Shown here piece by piece: positions 17,442-27,439 of a stretch of DNA of 64,000 nucleotides. The stretch comes from Microlunatus sp. Gsoil 973. GTDB lineage: Bacteria > Actinomycetota > Actinomycetes > Propionibacteriales > Propionibacteriaceae. Under the pieces are notes generated by a model. That model searched no databases. It worked only from the letters and a program-made list of their open reading frames with translations, and was not told the DNA's origin. The DNA lies in assembly GCF_009707365.1 (NCBI RefSeq), contig NZ_CP046122.1, positions 434,001 to 498,000 of the forward strand, given 5' to 3'. A program made the position numbers and the translations under genes. The first letter of the stretch is position 1; every line of letters begins with the position of its first letter.

Positions 17442-18830
17442 GTGGCCAAGACCAAGCTCGACGACGTCATCAGCCTGTGCAAGCGCAGAGGCTTCGTGTT
17501 CCAGACCGGTGAGATCTACGGAGGCACCCGGTCGGCGTGGGATTACGGCCCGTTCGGCGTCGAGCTCAAGGAGAACATCAAGCGGCAGTGGTGGCGCACC
17601 ATGGTCACCGGCCGCGAGGACGTGGTCGGCCTGGACTCGGCCATCATCCTGCCGACCAGGACCTGGGAGGCCTCCGGCCATCTCGCCACGTTCACCGACC
17701 CGCTGGTCGAGTGCCTGAACTGCCACCAGCGGTTCCGGTCCGACCACATGCAGGAGGCGTACGCCGAGAAGCACGGCATCGACGACCCGGACACCGTCAG
17801 CTTCGACCAGGTCAACTGCCCCAACTGCGGCACGAAGGGCAAGTGGACCCCGCCGCGGGACTTCAACACCATGCTGAAGACCTACCTCGGCGTCATCGAG
17901 GACGAATCGGCGCTGTACTACCTTCGCCCGGAGACCGCACAGGGCATCTTCCTCAACTTCAACAACGTGCTCACGGTTGCCCGGAAGAAGCCGCCGTTCG
18001 GCATCGCGCAGACCGGTAAGTCGTTCCGGAACGAGATCACCCCTGGCAACTTCATCTTCCGCACCCGCGAGTTCGAGCAGATGGAGATGGAGTACTTCGT
18101 CGAGCCGGGCACCGACGAGGAGTGGCATCAGTACTGGATCGACGCTCGCACCGACTGGTACGTCGATCTCGGCATCGACCGGGCCAATCTGCGGCACTAC
18201 GAGCACCCGCAGGAGAAGTTGTCGCACTATTCCAAGCGGACCGTCGACATCGAGTACCGCTTCGGTTTCGCCGGCCGGGAGTTCGACGAGCTCGAGGGCA
18301 TCGCGAACCGTACGGATTTCGACCTGTCGACCCATTCCAAGCACTCCGGTGTCGACCTCTCCTACTTCGACCAGGCCAAGGGCGAGCGGTACACCCCGTA
18401 CGTGATCGAGCCGGCGGCCGGTCTGACCCGTTCGCTGATGGCCTTCCTGGTCGACGCGTACGCCGAGGACGAGGCGCCGAACACCAAGGGAGGGGTCGAC
18501 AAGCGCACCGTGCTGCGCCTTGATCATCGCCTGGCACCCGTCAAGGCCGCGGTGCTGCCGCTGTCCCGCAACGAGCAGCTGTCGCCGAAGGCCCGTGATC
18601 TTGCTGCCGAACTTCGCAAGCACTGGAACGTCGACTTCGACGATGCCCAGGCGATCGGACGCCGCTACCGCCGCCAGGACGAGATCGGTACGCCGTACTG
18701 CATCACCGTCGATTTCGACACGCTCACCGACGGCGCGGTCACCGTGCGAGAACGCGACACCATGGCCCAGGAGCGGGTGAGTATCGACAAGGTGGTCGAC
18801 TACCTCGCTCCCAAGCTGATCGGCGCATGA
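17442..18830 (+). CDS. glyS: Glycyl-tRNA synthetase (class II, single chain)
   Basis: Charges tRNA-Gly. The 462-residue protein starts [18 protein letters not shown] at the GTG 17442, which has GGAGAA upstream; an in-frame GTG at 17427 would place the ribosome site inside the gene. Class II motifs: [20 protein letters not shown] near the front, a CxxC zinc pair (CLNCH and CPNCG), [12 protein letters not shown] (motif 2 region), [25 protein letters not shown], and [14 protein letters not shown] (motif 3). It is the alpha2 dimer type. The next gene, dusB, overlaps the stop by ATGA. Confidence 0.96.
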   Translation: MAKTKLDDVISLCKRRGFVFQTGEIYGGTRSAWDYGPFGVELKENIKRQWWRTMVTGREDVVGLDSAIILPTRTWEASGHLATFTDPLVECLNCHQRFRSDHMQEAYAEKHGIDDPDTVSFDQVNCPNCGTKGKWTPPRDFNTMLKTYLGVIEDESALYYLRPETAQGIFLNFNNVLTVARKKPPFGIAQTGKSFRNEITPGNFIFRTREFEQMEMEYFVEPGTDEEWHQYWIDARTDWYVDLGIDRANLRHYEHPQEKLSHYSKRTVDIEYRFGFAGREFDELEGIANRTDFDLSTHSKHSGVDLSYFDQAKGERYTPYVIEPAAGLTRSLMAFLVDAYAEDEAPNTKGGVDKRTVLRLDHRLAPVKAAVLPLSRNEQLSPKARDLAAELRKHWNVDFDDAQAIGRRYRRQDEIGTPYCITVDFDTLTDGAVTVRERDTMAQERVSIDKVVDYLAPKLIGA

Positions 18831-20002
18831 CAACGACTGCCGGATCCACTGCGCAGCTCAAGGAATCTCCGACCCCTGGTCCATTGAAGGTCGGCAGACT
18901 GGTCGTCGACACGCCGGTGGTGCTGGCACCGATGGCCGGGATCACCAACGCGGCCTATCGACAGCTCTGCCGGGAACAGGGCGCCGGGCTGTACGTCTGC
19001 GAGATGATCACCTCACGGGGCATCGTCGAGCGGGATCGCAAGACCTTGCACATGCTGCAGTTCGACCCCGGTGAGATGGTACGCAGCGTGCAGCTGTACG
19101 GCACCGATCCCTATTACATGGGGGAGGCGGCGAAGATCCTCTGCGGTGAGTACGGCGTCGGCCACGTCGACCTGAACTTCGGCTGCCCGGTGCCCAAGGT
19201 CACCCGCAAGGGCGGCGGAGCCGCGCTTCCCTGGAAACGTGACCTGCTCGGCGCGATCCTGCACAGCGTCGTCAAGGCCGCGGAGCCCTACGGCGTCCCG
19301 GTCACCTGCAAGACCCGCAAAGGCATCGACGAGAACCATCTGACCTACCGCGACGCCGGCCGGATCGCCGAGCAGTCCGGGATCGCCGCGATCGCCCTGC
19401 ACGGCAGGACCGCCCAGCAGTCCTACTCGGGCACCGCCGACTGGGACGCCATCGCCGATCTGGTCGGCCACGTCAGCATCCCCGTCCTCGGCAACGGTGA
19501 CATCTGGGAGGCCGCCGACGCGATCCGGATGATCAAGCACACCGGTGCCGCCGGCGTGGTGATCGGCCGCGGCTGCCTCGGCCGGCCCTGGCTGTTCGGT
19601 GATCTTGCCGACGCCTTCGCCGGCCGGTCCGGCCGGACGTTGCCCACCTCCGGCGAGGTGGCCGCGGTGGTACGCCGGCATGCCGAACTGCTCGCCGGCC
19701 TGATGGGGGAGCAGCGCGGCCTGACGGACCTGCGCAAGCACATGTCGTGGTATTTTAAAGGTTTCCCGATCGGCGGCGACCTTCGTCATGATCTTGGTAC
19801 CGTCTCCGCGTTCGCCGAGCTCGACGCCCACCTCTCCCGGCTCGACCCGGGGCTGCCGTATCCGACCGATGAACTCGGCCGGCCGCGCGGACGCCAGGGC
19901 TCGCCCCGCGGGAAGGTCGCACTGCCGGAAGGCTGGCTCGCCGACACCTGTGGTCTTGATCTTGAACTCTCCGGCGCGGAGCTCGGCGTCTCCGGCGGCT
20001 AG
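18827..20002 (+). CDS. dusB: tRNA-dihydrouridine synthase
   Basis: Flavoprotein that reduces uridines in the D-loop of tRNA. The TIM barrel begins [21 protein letters not shown]; catalytic cysteine and RNA-contacting residues lie in [31 protein letters not shown] and [13 protein letters not shown] bind FMN phosphate. The helical tRNA-binding domain follows with [12 protein letters not shown]. At 391 residues it is normal for actinobacterial DusB. It overlaps glyS by four bases, so both tRNA-related genes share one transcript. Residue 1-20 is a low-complexity Thr/Ser/Pro extension. Confidence 0.93.
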   Translation: MTTTAGSTAQLKESPTPGPLKVGRLVVDTPVVLAPMAGITNAAYRQLCREQGAGLYVCEMITSRGIVERDRKTLHMLQFDPGEMVRSVQLYGTDPYYMGEAAKILCGEYGVGHVDLNFGCPVPKVTRKGGGAALPWKRDLLGAILHSVVKAAEPYGVPVTCKTRKGIDENHLTYRDAGRIAEQSGIAAIALHGRTAQQSYSGTADWDAIADLVGHVSIPVLGNGDIWEAADAIRMIKHTGAAGVVIGRGCLGRPWLFGDLADAFAGRSGRTLPTSGEVAAVVRRHAELLAGLMGEQRGLTDLRKHMSWYFKGFPIGGDLRHDLGTVSAFAELDAHLSRLDPGLPYPTDELGRPRGRQGSPRGKVALPEGWLADTCGLDLELSGAELGVSGG

Positions 20003-20482
20003 CTAGCCGGTGAGCACCGGGAGTGCCCCTTCGGCCAGTTTGAGCCGCGTCCAGATGTTCATGTTGATCACGACTCCGATGATCTCGAGGATCTCCTCGG
20101 GCGCGAAGTGTGTGGCCAGCGCTTCGTGGCGGTCACTGAAATCGTCGGCGGCGGTCGCATCGGGCACCCGGGTGATCGCTTCGGCGTAGGCAAGAGCGGC
20201 GCGGGTCGCTTCGTCGTGGAAGTCGGTCTCCCACCAGGCCGTCAGGGTATCGATCACCAGTCGGTGGATGCCCGCTTCGCGAGCTGCCTCGTGATGCAGA
20301 TCGAGGCAGTAGACGCAGTTGTTGATCTGCGACACACGCAGCCGCAGGAGTTGGGCGAGCTTCCGGTCGATACCGAGCTCGGCCCGGTAGCCGAATGTGT
20401 CGGCACCATAGCGAGCGAGCCTGGTCAGGCCCTCGCTGCTGGAGCTGTCCACTCGCTTCGTGGTGATCGTCACATCCGTCAT
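20003..20482 (-). CDS. Carboxymuconolactone decarboxylase / AhpD-like protein
   Basis: A 159-residue alkylhydroperoxidase-like protein. The ATG at 20482 has GGAGCACC upstream; the longer frame has no start signal. The core AhpD motif is clear: LRLRVSQINNCVYCLDLHHEAAREAG, a CxxC redox pair followed by the conserved His. These proteins reduce peroxides with a thiol partner or have unknown roles. It lies 26 bp after a membrane protein gene on the same strand, and is probably its operon partner. Confidence 0.85.
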   Translation of the reverse strand: MTDVTITTKRVDSSSSEGLTRLARYGADTFGYRAELGIDRKLAQLLRLRVSQINNCVYCLDLHHEAAREAGIHRLVIDTLTAWWETDFHDEATRAALAYAEAITRVPDATAADDFSDRHEALATHFAPEEILEIIGVVINMNIWTRLKLAEGALPVLTG

Positions 20483-20508
20483 TTCAGGTGCTCCTTCTCG
20501 TCGTCGAC

Positions 20509-21249
20509 TCACTGATCCGTGCGGTAGGCGGGATGGCCCTGCACGAAGCGGAAGATCCCGAGCGTGACCGTGAGCGTGGCGCGAAGGACGGCGGCTGCCT
20601 GCGCGGTTGTGTCGGCAGGGGCGACGAGCTCCGTCGTCGTCACGGTACGGTCGCTCGCGGCTGCGTGCGCGAAGTAGCCGATGGCCGTCTGGTACGGCAC
20701 CATGTCGGACGCCGTCCACCAGCCTTCGAATTGCCCGACCCGGAAGAGCCGTTCGAACGGGAATGGCAGCGCTTTGGGGTAGCGCAGGGCCAACAGGTCA
20801 TCGGTTCGGCGTACGAACGATTCGATGAGTCGCGGGCCGTGCCCGGCCCGGAGTTCGGACTGCCATTCCTGAAGTGGCGCGATGTCATTCAGCGTGACCG
20901 CTGTGCCGGGATCGAGATCGATCCGCTCGACGTACTGTCTGATCCGCTCCTCGAGGGGCTCCTGATCAATGGGAACCCGGTCCATACGATCCTTGTCGGC
21001 GTCGTGGGATATCACGGCCATGCATCCGTGGTACAGCGCGCCGGTAGAGCCGACGATGATCATCAGCGGTCGAAGCACGAGCCAGGAAGCCGGCAGGAAT
21101 GTGCCGTCGAACGGGGTCTCGCGGATCGCCAGACCCGCGACGGCCATCGCGGCGGCGATGATCGTCAGGCTCAGGTGGCGTGGGATGACGGATCGGTGCT
21201 GCTTACCGGAATCGCCCGGGTCCGGATCGCGGTCCTCCAGTTGGTCCAT
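20509..21249 (-). CDS. Uncharacterised membrane protein
   Basis: A 246-residue protein I do not recognise. A GAGGAG ribosome site precedes the ATG. Two hydrophobic segments lie near the front (LSLTIIAAAMAVAGLAI and WLVLRPLMIIVGSTGALY), the rest is soluble and contains a Phe/Trp-rich patch (LPFPFERLFRVGQFEGWW). No catalytic motif is visible. It precedes the AhpD-like gene by 26 bp and may be co-transcribed with it. The 157-bp gap to its right holds the likely promoter; I see no clear element there. Confidence 0.6.
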   Translation of the reverse strand: MDQLEDRDPDPGDSGKQHRSVIPRHLSLTIIAAAMAVAGLAIRETPFDGTFLPASWLVLRPLMIIVGSTGALYHGCMAVISHDADKDRMDRVPIDQEPLEERIRQYVERIDLDPGTAVTLNDIAPLQEWQSELRAGHGPRLIESFVRRTDDLLALRYPKALPFPFERLFRVGQFEGWWTASDMVPYQTAIGYFAHAAASDRTVTTTELVAPADTTAQAAAVLRATLTVTLGIFRFVQGHPAYRTDQ

Positions 21250-21406
21250 TGCAGAAACTCCTCGATTCCTTCGCGGGGTCGGTCACGCGCACTCTGCGCG
21301 TGTTTCCTCGAGGTGACGTTTCTTTGGTGGCGGACCTTCGGCCGGTGTTACCTGCCTTCTTCCTCAGATGCCGTGATCGGTGGCAAGCGCCTGCGCCGGA
21401 CCGCGA

Positions 21407-24400
21407 TCACAGGTGGGAGGCCTGGTCCGGATCGCCGATGAAGGTCCGCCACAGCGACGCGTAGCCGCCGTTGCGTGCCAGCAATTCCTCGTGCGAGCCG
21501 TCCTCGGCCACCTTGCCGTGCTCGATGTAGAGGATCCGGTCCGCCCGGGCGGCGGTGGTCAACCGGTGCGCCACGACGATCGTCGTCCGTTCCTCGGCGA
21601 GTTGATCGGTGGCTCGGGTGACCATCGCCTCGCTGCGCAGGTCAAGTGCAGCGGTTGCCTCGTCGAGCAACAGGATCGACGGCTTGACCAGTTCTGCCCG
21701 TGCCAGGGCGATCAACTGGCGCTGTCCGGCGGACAGGTTCCGGCCGCGTTCGGCGACCGGTGCCAGGTAGCCGCCACGCAGCTGGGAGATCATCTCGTGG
21801 GCGCCGACGGCACGCGCTGCGGCCTCGACCTCCGCATCGTTGGCCTCGGGCCGGCCGTAGGCGATCTGCTCGCGGATGTTGCCCGGAAAGAGGTAGCTCT
21901 CCTGCGGCACCAGGCCGACGTGCTGGCGGTAGCGGGACAGGTCAAGATCACGAAGATCGTGATCATCGATCCGGATCGCCCCGCCGGTCAGGTCGTAGAA
22001 GCGCTCGATCAACTTCACGATCGTCGACTTGCCTGCGCCGGTCTCGCCGACCAGCGCGACCGTCTGACCGGCCGCGATGACCACATCGACGCCGTCCAGG
22101 GCGGGCCGGTTGGCGCGCTCGTACTGGAAGACCGCGTTGTCCAGCGTGATCCTGCCGTGCACGGTGTCCAGCACGACCGGCCGTTCGGGAGGAGGCGTCG
22201 AGGTGGGCGTACTCAACAGGTCGCGGATCCGCTGCAGGCCGACCATGGCCTGCTGGTACCCGTCGAACACCTGGGACAGGTTCTGGATCGGCGAGAACAG
22301 CAGATCGATGTAGAGCAGGTACGCGATCAGGCCGCCGGCAGTGATCAGGCTGTTGTGGAACTGCGTCGACGCCATGATCAGCACCAGAGCGCCGGCAACG
22401 TTGGAGAGGAACTGCACGAACGGGAAGAAGATCGACACGTACCGCTGGCCGCGCACCCGGCTTCTCCGGTAGGCGTCGGACAGCTCGGCGAACCGTCGGG
22501 CGTTGTGATCCTCGCGGCAGAACGCCTGGGTGATCCGCAGACCTGCGACGTTCTCCTGCAGATCGGCGTTCACCACCGAGATCTGCTCACGAGCCAGCCG
22601 GTAGATCCGGGCACTCACCCGGCGGAAGATCCCCGTTGCCACAACGAGCACGGGCACCACAAGGCCGACCACCATCATCAACTTGATGTTCAAGATCAAC
22701 AATGCCACCAGGATGCCGAAGAACGACATCAGGCTGACCAGGGCGGTGACCAACCCGGTCTGCAGGAAAGACGAGAGGGCATCCACGTCGGTGGTCATCC
22801 GGGTGAGGATGCGCCCGCCCAGCTCCCGCTCGTAGTAGTCCAGCCCGAGCCGCTGCAGGTGGCTGAAGATCTTGACCCGCAGGGTGTAGAGGAACCGCTC
22901 ACCGGTCGCGCCGGTGATCCGGACCGATGCCATCTGGATGGCCCAATCGATCAACACCACGGCAAGCGCCAGGCCCGAAGCCAGCCACACAGCGGACATC
23001 ATCGACCGGTTCACCCCGTCGTCGATGCCGTTGCGGATCAGCACCGGCAGTGCAAGCCCGCACAGCGCATCGATCGCGACCAGCACGAGCCCGGCCACGA
23101 ACGGTACGCGGAACTTGGCCAACAGAGTGCCGAGCCGGAAATGATCATCACTGGAGCGGGCGAACTCCGGGTCGACGTCGGGCCGGGAATCCGCCGGCGG
23201 CAGCTTCTCCAGGGCGCTGAGCAATTCCGGTGTCGGCGGCATTGCGGCCATCCCCGACATCAGCCCGCGGCCGCCGCCACCTCCGCCGCGCAGAGTGCCG
23301 CCGCCGACCCGGCGAAGCCGATCGGCCATCAACGGATCCTCGGCCGCGTTCGGCAGCTTGTCCGGATCCCACAGTTCCGGGGTGATCCCGTTGACACCGG
23401 CCGGCGCCGGATCGCTGTTGAGCAGTTCGTCCGACTCCGGGCCGGCCAGCAGGGTCCGGAACAACGGTGACCGCGTCTCGAGCTCGGCAAACGTGCCGAT
23501 GTCGGCGACCCGACCCTGGTCGAGGACCGCGATCCGGTCGGCCAGTTGCAGCGTCGACCGGCGGTGGGCCATCACCAGGGTGGTGCGGCCACGCAGCAGC
23601 TGGTGCAGTGTTGTGTGGATCTCCGCCTCGATCCGGGCGTCGATCGCCGACGTCGCGTCGTCCAGCACCAGGATCTCCGGATTGGTCAGGATCGCCCGCG
23701 CCAGGGCGACCCGCTGCCGCTGGCCGCCGGACAGGGTCAATCCCTGTTCACCGACGACCGTGTCGTAGCCGGCCGGAAGTTCGGAGATGAAACCGTCGGC
23801 ACGCGCCGCACGGGCAGCCTGTTCCACCTGCTCGCGCGTGGCGTCGGGGCGCCCGTAGGCGATGTTCGCCGCAACGCTCTGGCTGAACAGGAAACTGTCC
23901 TCCATGGCGATGCCGATCGCCGAGCGCAGCGACTTCAAGGTCAGGTCCCTGACATCCTGGCCGTCGATCGTGATCGACCCCTGCCAGGTGTCGTAGAACC
24001 GCGGCAGCAGGTGGGAGACCGTACTCTTGCCCGATCCCGATCCGCCCACCAGAGCAAGGGTCTCACCCGGTTCGACGGCCAGGGTGAAGCCGTCCAGCAC
24101 CGGCTGGTCGGCGACGTAACCGAAGCTGATGTCGTCGAAGTTGACCCGCCCGGGTCCGGGCTGCAGCGCCGCGGCGTCCGGCCGCTGCTTGATCTCTGGC
24201 CGGGTGTCGATCAGATCGAGGACCCGGATGACCGAGGCACGGGCCTGCTGGCCGGTGGTCAGCAACAGACTGACCAGCCGCACCGGTCCGGCCATCTGGG
24301 TGACGTAGGTGGAGAAGGCCAGGAAGGTGCCGAGGGTCAGGTGTCCGCGGATCGCCAGGAACCCGCCCAACGCCAGGACCCCGACCGTGCCCAGTTGCGG

Positions 24401-25216
24401 CACCGAGGACATGGCCGGGGTGAAGATGCTGTTCAGCCGGATGGTCCGGACCCGTGCCCCGAACAGCCGCTGGCTGATCCGGTCGATCCGGTTCAGCTCC
24501 TGCCGCTCCTGGCCGAACCCCTTGACCACCCGTACGCCGGTGGTCGCTGCCTCGACCGCGCCGGCGAGTTCCGCCTCGTACTGCTGGGCGAACCAGCTGG
24601 CCGGGAACAGCTTGGAACGGCTCCGGGTGCCGAGGAACCACAGGGCGGGAACGGTGGCCAGCGCCACGAGCGCCAGCACCGGTGAGAGCCGGAACATCAC
24701 GGTGATCGACACGACGAACAGCACCAGGTTGCCGGTCATGTTCGGCAGCATCTGCAACAACGCCTGCACGATGTTCAGGTCCGAGATCGCCCGGCCCACG
24801 ATCTGACCCGTGTCCAGCTCGTCCTGCCGCTTGCCGTCCAGCTCGGTGACGGTGCCGAAGACGTCGTTGCGCAGCGCGTGCTGGACGTCGACCGCGAGTT
24901 TCCCGCCGGTGTACCGACGCAGGAAGGTCAGCCCGAAGACGGCGGCCGAGGCGACGACCAGCAGCACGGCCCAGGGCATCAGCGGCTGGATCCGGTGCAG
25001 GATGACGTGGTCGATGATCTCCCGCTGGATCAGCGGCAACATCACCATCACCGTCTGGCCGACGATTCCTGCGCCGAACGCGATCAACACCTGGCTCTTG
25101 AATCGCCAGCAGTAACCGGCGATCCGGCGGATCCACCGATCGGCCTGCCGGCCGGTGACGCCGCCTGTGGCTGCGGTTTTCGAAACCGAGGTTTCAGTCG
25201 TGAGCGTCTGCGTCAC
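21407..25216 (-). CDS. Fused full-length ABC exporter (two TMD-NBD halves)
   Basis: A 1269-residue transporter that joins both half-exporters of a heterodimer in one chain. Half 1: six spans, Walker A GGSGSGKST (391-399), signature LSGGQRQRVALARAIL near 495, Walker B ILVLDDATSAID. Half 2: six spans, Walker A GETGAGKST near 1057, signature LSAGQRQLIALARAEL, Walker B ILLLDEATAALD. The first site has Asp after Walker B (DDAT), where a catalytic Glu is usual, so one ATP site may be degenerate, as in many heterodimeric exporters. A Gly/Asp-rich linker with GGGGGG joins the halves. The GTG start overlaps the stop of the MarR gene (GTGA), so regulator and pump are coupled. Probably exports drugs or lipids. 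Confidence 0.9.
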   Translation of the reverse strand: MTQTLTTETSVSKTAATGGVTGRQADRWIRRIAGYCWRFKSQVLIAFGAGIVGQTVMVMLPLIQREIIDHVILHRIQPLMPWAVLLVVASAAVFGLTFLRRYTGGKLAVDVQHALRNDVFGTVTELDGKRQDELDTGQIVGRAISDLNIVQALLQMLPNMTGNLVLFVVSITVMFRLSPVLALVALATVPALWFLGTRSRSKLFPASWFAQQYEAELAGAVEAATTGVRVVKGFGQERQELNRIDRISQRLFGARVRTIRLNSIFTPAMSSVPQLGTVGVLALGGFLAIRGHLTLGTFLAFSTYVTQMAGPVRLVSLLLTTGQQARASVIRVLDLIDTRPEIKQRPDAAALQPGPGRVNFDDISFGYVADQPVLDGFTLAVEPGETLALVGGSGSGKSTVSHLLPRFYDTWQGSITIDGQDVRDLTLKSLRSAIGIAMEDSFLFSQSVAANIAYGRPDATREQVEQAARAARADGFISELPAGYDTVVGEQGLTLSGGQRQRVALARAILTNPEILVLDDATSAIDARIEAEIHTTLHQLLRGRTTLVMAHRRSTLQLADRIAVLDQGRVADIGTFAELETRSPLFRTLLAGPESDELLNSDPAPAGVNGITPELWDPDKLPNAAEDPLMADRLRRVGGGTLRGGGGGGRGLMSGMAAMPPTPELLSALEKLPPADSRPDVDPEFARSSDDHFRLGTLLAKFRVPFVAGLVLVAIDALCGLALPVLIRNGIDDGVNRSMMSAVWLASGLALAVVLIDWAIQMASVRITGATGERFLYTLRVKIFSHLQRLGLDYYERELGGRILTRMTTDVDALSSFLQTGLVTALVSLMSFFGILVALLILNIKLMMVVGLVVPVLVVATGIFRRVSARIYRLAREQISVVNADLQENVAGLRITQAFCREDHNARRFAELSDAYRRSRVRGQRYVSIFFPFVQFLSNVAGALVLIMASTQFHNSLITAGGLIAYLLYIDLLFSPIQNLSQVFDGYQQAMVGLQRIRDLLSTPTSTPPPERPVVLDTVHGRITLDNAVFQYERANRPALDGVDVVIAAGQTVALVGETGAGKSTIVKLIERFYDLTGGAIRIDDHDLRDLDLSRYRQHVGLVPQESYLFPGNIREQIAYGRPEANDAEVEAAARAVGAHEMISQLRGGYLAPVAERGRNLSAGQRQLIALARAELVKPSILLLDEATAALDLRSEAMVTRATDQLAEERTTIVVAHRLTTAARADRILYIEHGKVAEDGSHEELLARNGGYASLWRTFIGDPDQASHL

Positions 25217-25681
25217 GCGCGGGCAACTCCTTCGGAAGGTTGGTCTCCCAGCCGGTCGTGGCTGTTGGTGAGGCGGGCGACCCGGGTCGCCTCGAGCCCG
25301 GCGAGCAGGCCGCGCAGTGCATCCGGATCGGGTGCGTCGTCCAGCAGTTCGGTGAACTTCTCGGCGTAGATGCGCTCCGTGTCCGCCAGGGCTCGCTCAC
25401 CATCGGCGGTGAGCTGCAGGTGGACCACCCGCCGGTCGGTCTTGTCCGCCTCGCGAACCAGGTACCCCGCGGCAACCAGCCCGTCGGCGATCGCGGTCAG
25501 CGTGGGCTTGCGCACGGCCAACCGCTCGGCCAGCCGCGCAGCGCGCGCCGCCGGCGGCAACCCGCCGCAGGATCCGGAACTGCGACGTCGTCAGCGGCGA
25601 TTCGGTCCGCTCGAGTACCCGGGCCAACCACAGCGTTGCGTCCAGTGCGGACAGCAACTCACGATCCGCTCCTTCGGTCAT
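25213..25681 (-). pseudogene. MarR-family regulator, frameshifted
   Basis: Two overlapping frames together make one MarR protein. The first, from ATG 25681, gives MTEGADRELLSALDATLWL up to SQFRILRRVAAGGA and then turns to low-complexity sequence. The second frame resumes as ARAARLAERLAVRKPTLTA (the recognition helix) and TDRRVVHLQLTADGERALA (the wing), ending at 25213. The shift lies in the run of GC repeats near 25545-25560. The result would be a truncated, inactive regulator unless the shift is a sequencing error or is corrected by slippage. It precedes, and overlaps by GTGA, the fused ABC exporter, whose expression it most likely represses. Confidence 0.75.
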
Positions 25682-25683
25682 GG

Positions 25684-25696
25684 TTAGACAGTCTAA
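25684..25696. promoter_or_regulatory. Palindromic operator of the MarR-exporter operon
   Basis: TTAGACAGTCTAA is a perfect palindrome of 6-base arms around one base, directly before the MarR ATG (25681). On the minus strand it overlaps a likely -10 (TAGACT). Position and symmetry fit autoregulation by MarR. Confidence 0.6.
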
Positions 25697-25797
25697 TAGT
25701 TAGCCACCCTGTTGGTCAGCGGGCTCTCAGGTTGGTCTGAGCAGCTGTCGGGTGCGTCCGGCGATGGGCCGCCGATGGCCGCAGCTACGCTGCCGCC

Positions 25798-26250
25798 ATG
25801 GCACCGCGCAGTGACCTCAACGACCAGAACTCCCAGCGGCTGCTCGCCGCCTTCGGCGACCGTGGCAACTGTGCGCTGGCCACCATCGGCCGGAACTGCC
25901 GCCCGCAGATCACCAACGTCTCCTACGCCTTCGACCTCGCCATGGCGACCTTCCGGGTGTCACTGACCGAGACCCGGGTGAAGACCCGCAACCTGCGCCG
26001 GGACCCGCGAGCGAGCTTCTACATCACCGCAGCGAACCGCTGGCCGTACACGGTCGCCGACGGCACCGCCGAGCTCAGCCCGGTCGCGGCAGATCCCGCT
26101 GACCCGACCGTCGAGGCGCTGATCGACCTCTACCGCGCGGTCTCCGGCAAGGAACATCCGGATTGGGACGAGTACCGGCAGGCGATGGTCACCGACCGGC
26201 GACTGGTGTTGACCGTCCGCGTCGATCACGTGTACGGGATGCCCGAATGA
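25798..26250 (+). CDS. PPOX-class F420-dependent oxidoreductase
   Basis: A 150-residue split-barrel flavin/deazaflavin-binding protein. Features: NCALATIGRNCRPQITNVSYAFD, then VKTRNLRRDPRASFYIT and YTVADGTAELSPV, as in the TIGR03618-type family which uses F420, a cofactor common in actinobacteria. Start ATG 25798 follows TACGCT (25786-25791) by six bases and so looks leaderless. The stop overlaps the start of the dGTPase-like gene (ATGA). The substrate is unknown. Confidence 0.85.
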   Translation: MAPRSDLNDQNSQRLLAAFGDRGNCALATIGRNCRPQITNVSYAFDLAMATFRVSLTETRVKTRNLRRDPRASFYITAANRWPYTVADGTAELSPVAADPADPTVEALIDLYRAVSGKEHPDWDEYRQAMVTDRRLVLTVRVDHVYGMPE

Positions 26251-27413
26251 CCGGCGACCTTGATCATCACTGCGACGGCGGGTCCGGCCCGGCGAGCGAT
26301 CGGCACGAGATCTCGCCCCGCGCCCGGGCCTGGGCGACGACCATGCAAGGGCATGGCGACGGGGTGGTTGTCCGCGCCCACCGCGACTCGGCGGCGGTCC
26401 TTGCTCCGGCGGCGCTGGTCGGGCGGGAGCAGCGCGAGGAACGTGAGCGGATGCTGTTGCGGCCGGGCGCCACGCTTGCCGAGGGCGCCGGTCACCGGGC
26501 GAGACCGGAGCAGCCCGACGACGAACGGACCTGTTTCGAGCGGGATCGCGACCGGATCGTTCACTCGACCGCCTTCCGGCGGCTGGCCGGCAAGACCCAG
26601 GTCGTCGTCTATCCCAGTGATCATCAACGCACCCGGCTGACGCATGCTCTGGAGGTTGCGCAGGTGGCCTGTTCGATCGCCCGGGGGATCGGTGTCAACG
26701 TTTCGCTGACAGAGGCGATCGCGCTCGGCCACGACTGCGGCCACGGTCCCGGCGGTCACGCCAGCGAGGATGCTTTCGACCGGTACGTTCCCGGCGGATT
26801 CGATCATGGTCCGTGGGGCGCCGACGTGACCCTCGTCGGGTTGAACCTGTGTGCGGAGACGCTGGACGGGATCCGCCGACACTCCTGGTCGAGCCCGGCT
26901 CCTGCGACGATCGAAGGCGAGATCGTCAGCTGGGCGGACCGGATCGCGTACTGCTCGCATGATCTTGAGGACGCCGCCCACGCCGCCATCGTCAACCCTG
27001 ATGATCTTCCCGACGACGTCACCCGGGTTGCTGGCCGGACCCGACGCGAGCAACTCTCGGAGTTCATCCGGGCGATAATCGGGACAGTCGGGGAGCACGG
27101 CGAGATCGGGATGGACGCTGATCATGCGGCCGCACTGGCCGCGTTGCGGACGTTCAACTACGAGCGGATCTACACCCGCCAGGAGTCGCTGGCCCAGTCC
27201 GATGCCGTCGTTGCCGTGTTGACCGGCCTGGTCGACTTCTACCTCGACGATCCGGCCAGGCTGCCGGCCGGTGCCCGGGACGCCGGAGATGACGAGGTGC
27301 TCGCCGCGGTGGGTTACGTCGCCGGGATGACCGATCGGTACGCCTTCGCGACAGCCGTCGAGCAACTCGGCTGGGATCCCGACCGGCTCCCCCGGGGCAT
27401 CGATCGCAAGTAA
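26247..27413 (+). CDS. dgt: dGTP triphosphohydrolase-like HD-domain protein
   Basis: A 388-residue HD hydrolase that in its family removes triphosphate from dGTP. The metal site motif is visible as RLTHALEVAQVACSIARG, followed by ALGHDCGHGPGGHASEDAF (His and the HD pair), and IVSWADRIAYCSHDLEDA (the third Asp region). FRRLAGKTQVVVYPSDHQRTRLTH is typical for bacterial dGTPases. The start ATG overlaps the stop of the PPOX gene by ATGA. In Mycobacterium dgt lies just before dnaG; here 13 kb of sugar genes separate them. A His/Asp-rich N-terminal extension of about 60 residues is unusual. Confidence 0.85.
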   Translation: MTGDLDHHCDGGSGPASDRHEISPRARAWATTMQGHGDGVVVRAHRDSAAVLAPAALVGREQREERERMLLRPGATLAEGAGHRARPEQPDDERTCFERDRDRIVHSTAFRRLAGKTQVVVYPSDHQRTRLTHALEVAQVACSIARGIGVNVSLTEAIALGHDCGHGPGGHASEDAFDRYVPGGFDHGPWGADVTLVGLNLCAETLDGIRRHSWSSPAPATIEGEIVSWADRIAYCSHDLEDAAHAAIVNPDDLPDDVTRVAGRTRREQLSEFIRAIIGTVGEHGEIGMDADHAAALAALRTFNYERIYTRQESLAQSDAVVAVLTGLVDFYLDDPARLPAGARDAGDDEVLAAVGYVAGMTDRYAFATAVEQLGWDPDRLPRGIDRK

Positions 27414-27439
27414 CGCCCGATCAGGCCCAAGGAGATTCG

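Noticed and set aside
16515-18833. 772-residue frame on the minus strand opposite glyS
   Set aside because: Only the last 261 codons (from 17300) match a protein family; the rest is the antisense of glyS.
20483-20719. Longer N-terminus of the AhpD-like protein
   Set aside because: The extra residues are Arg-rich shadow sequence of the neighbouring gene and ATG 20482 has a ribosome site.
21380-23470. Long plus-strand frame opposite the ABC exporter
   Set aside because: It has no recognisable domain and is the complement of a well-supported transporter gene.
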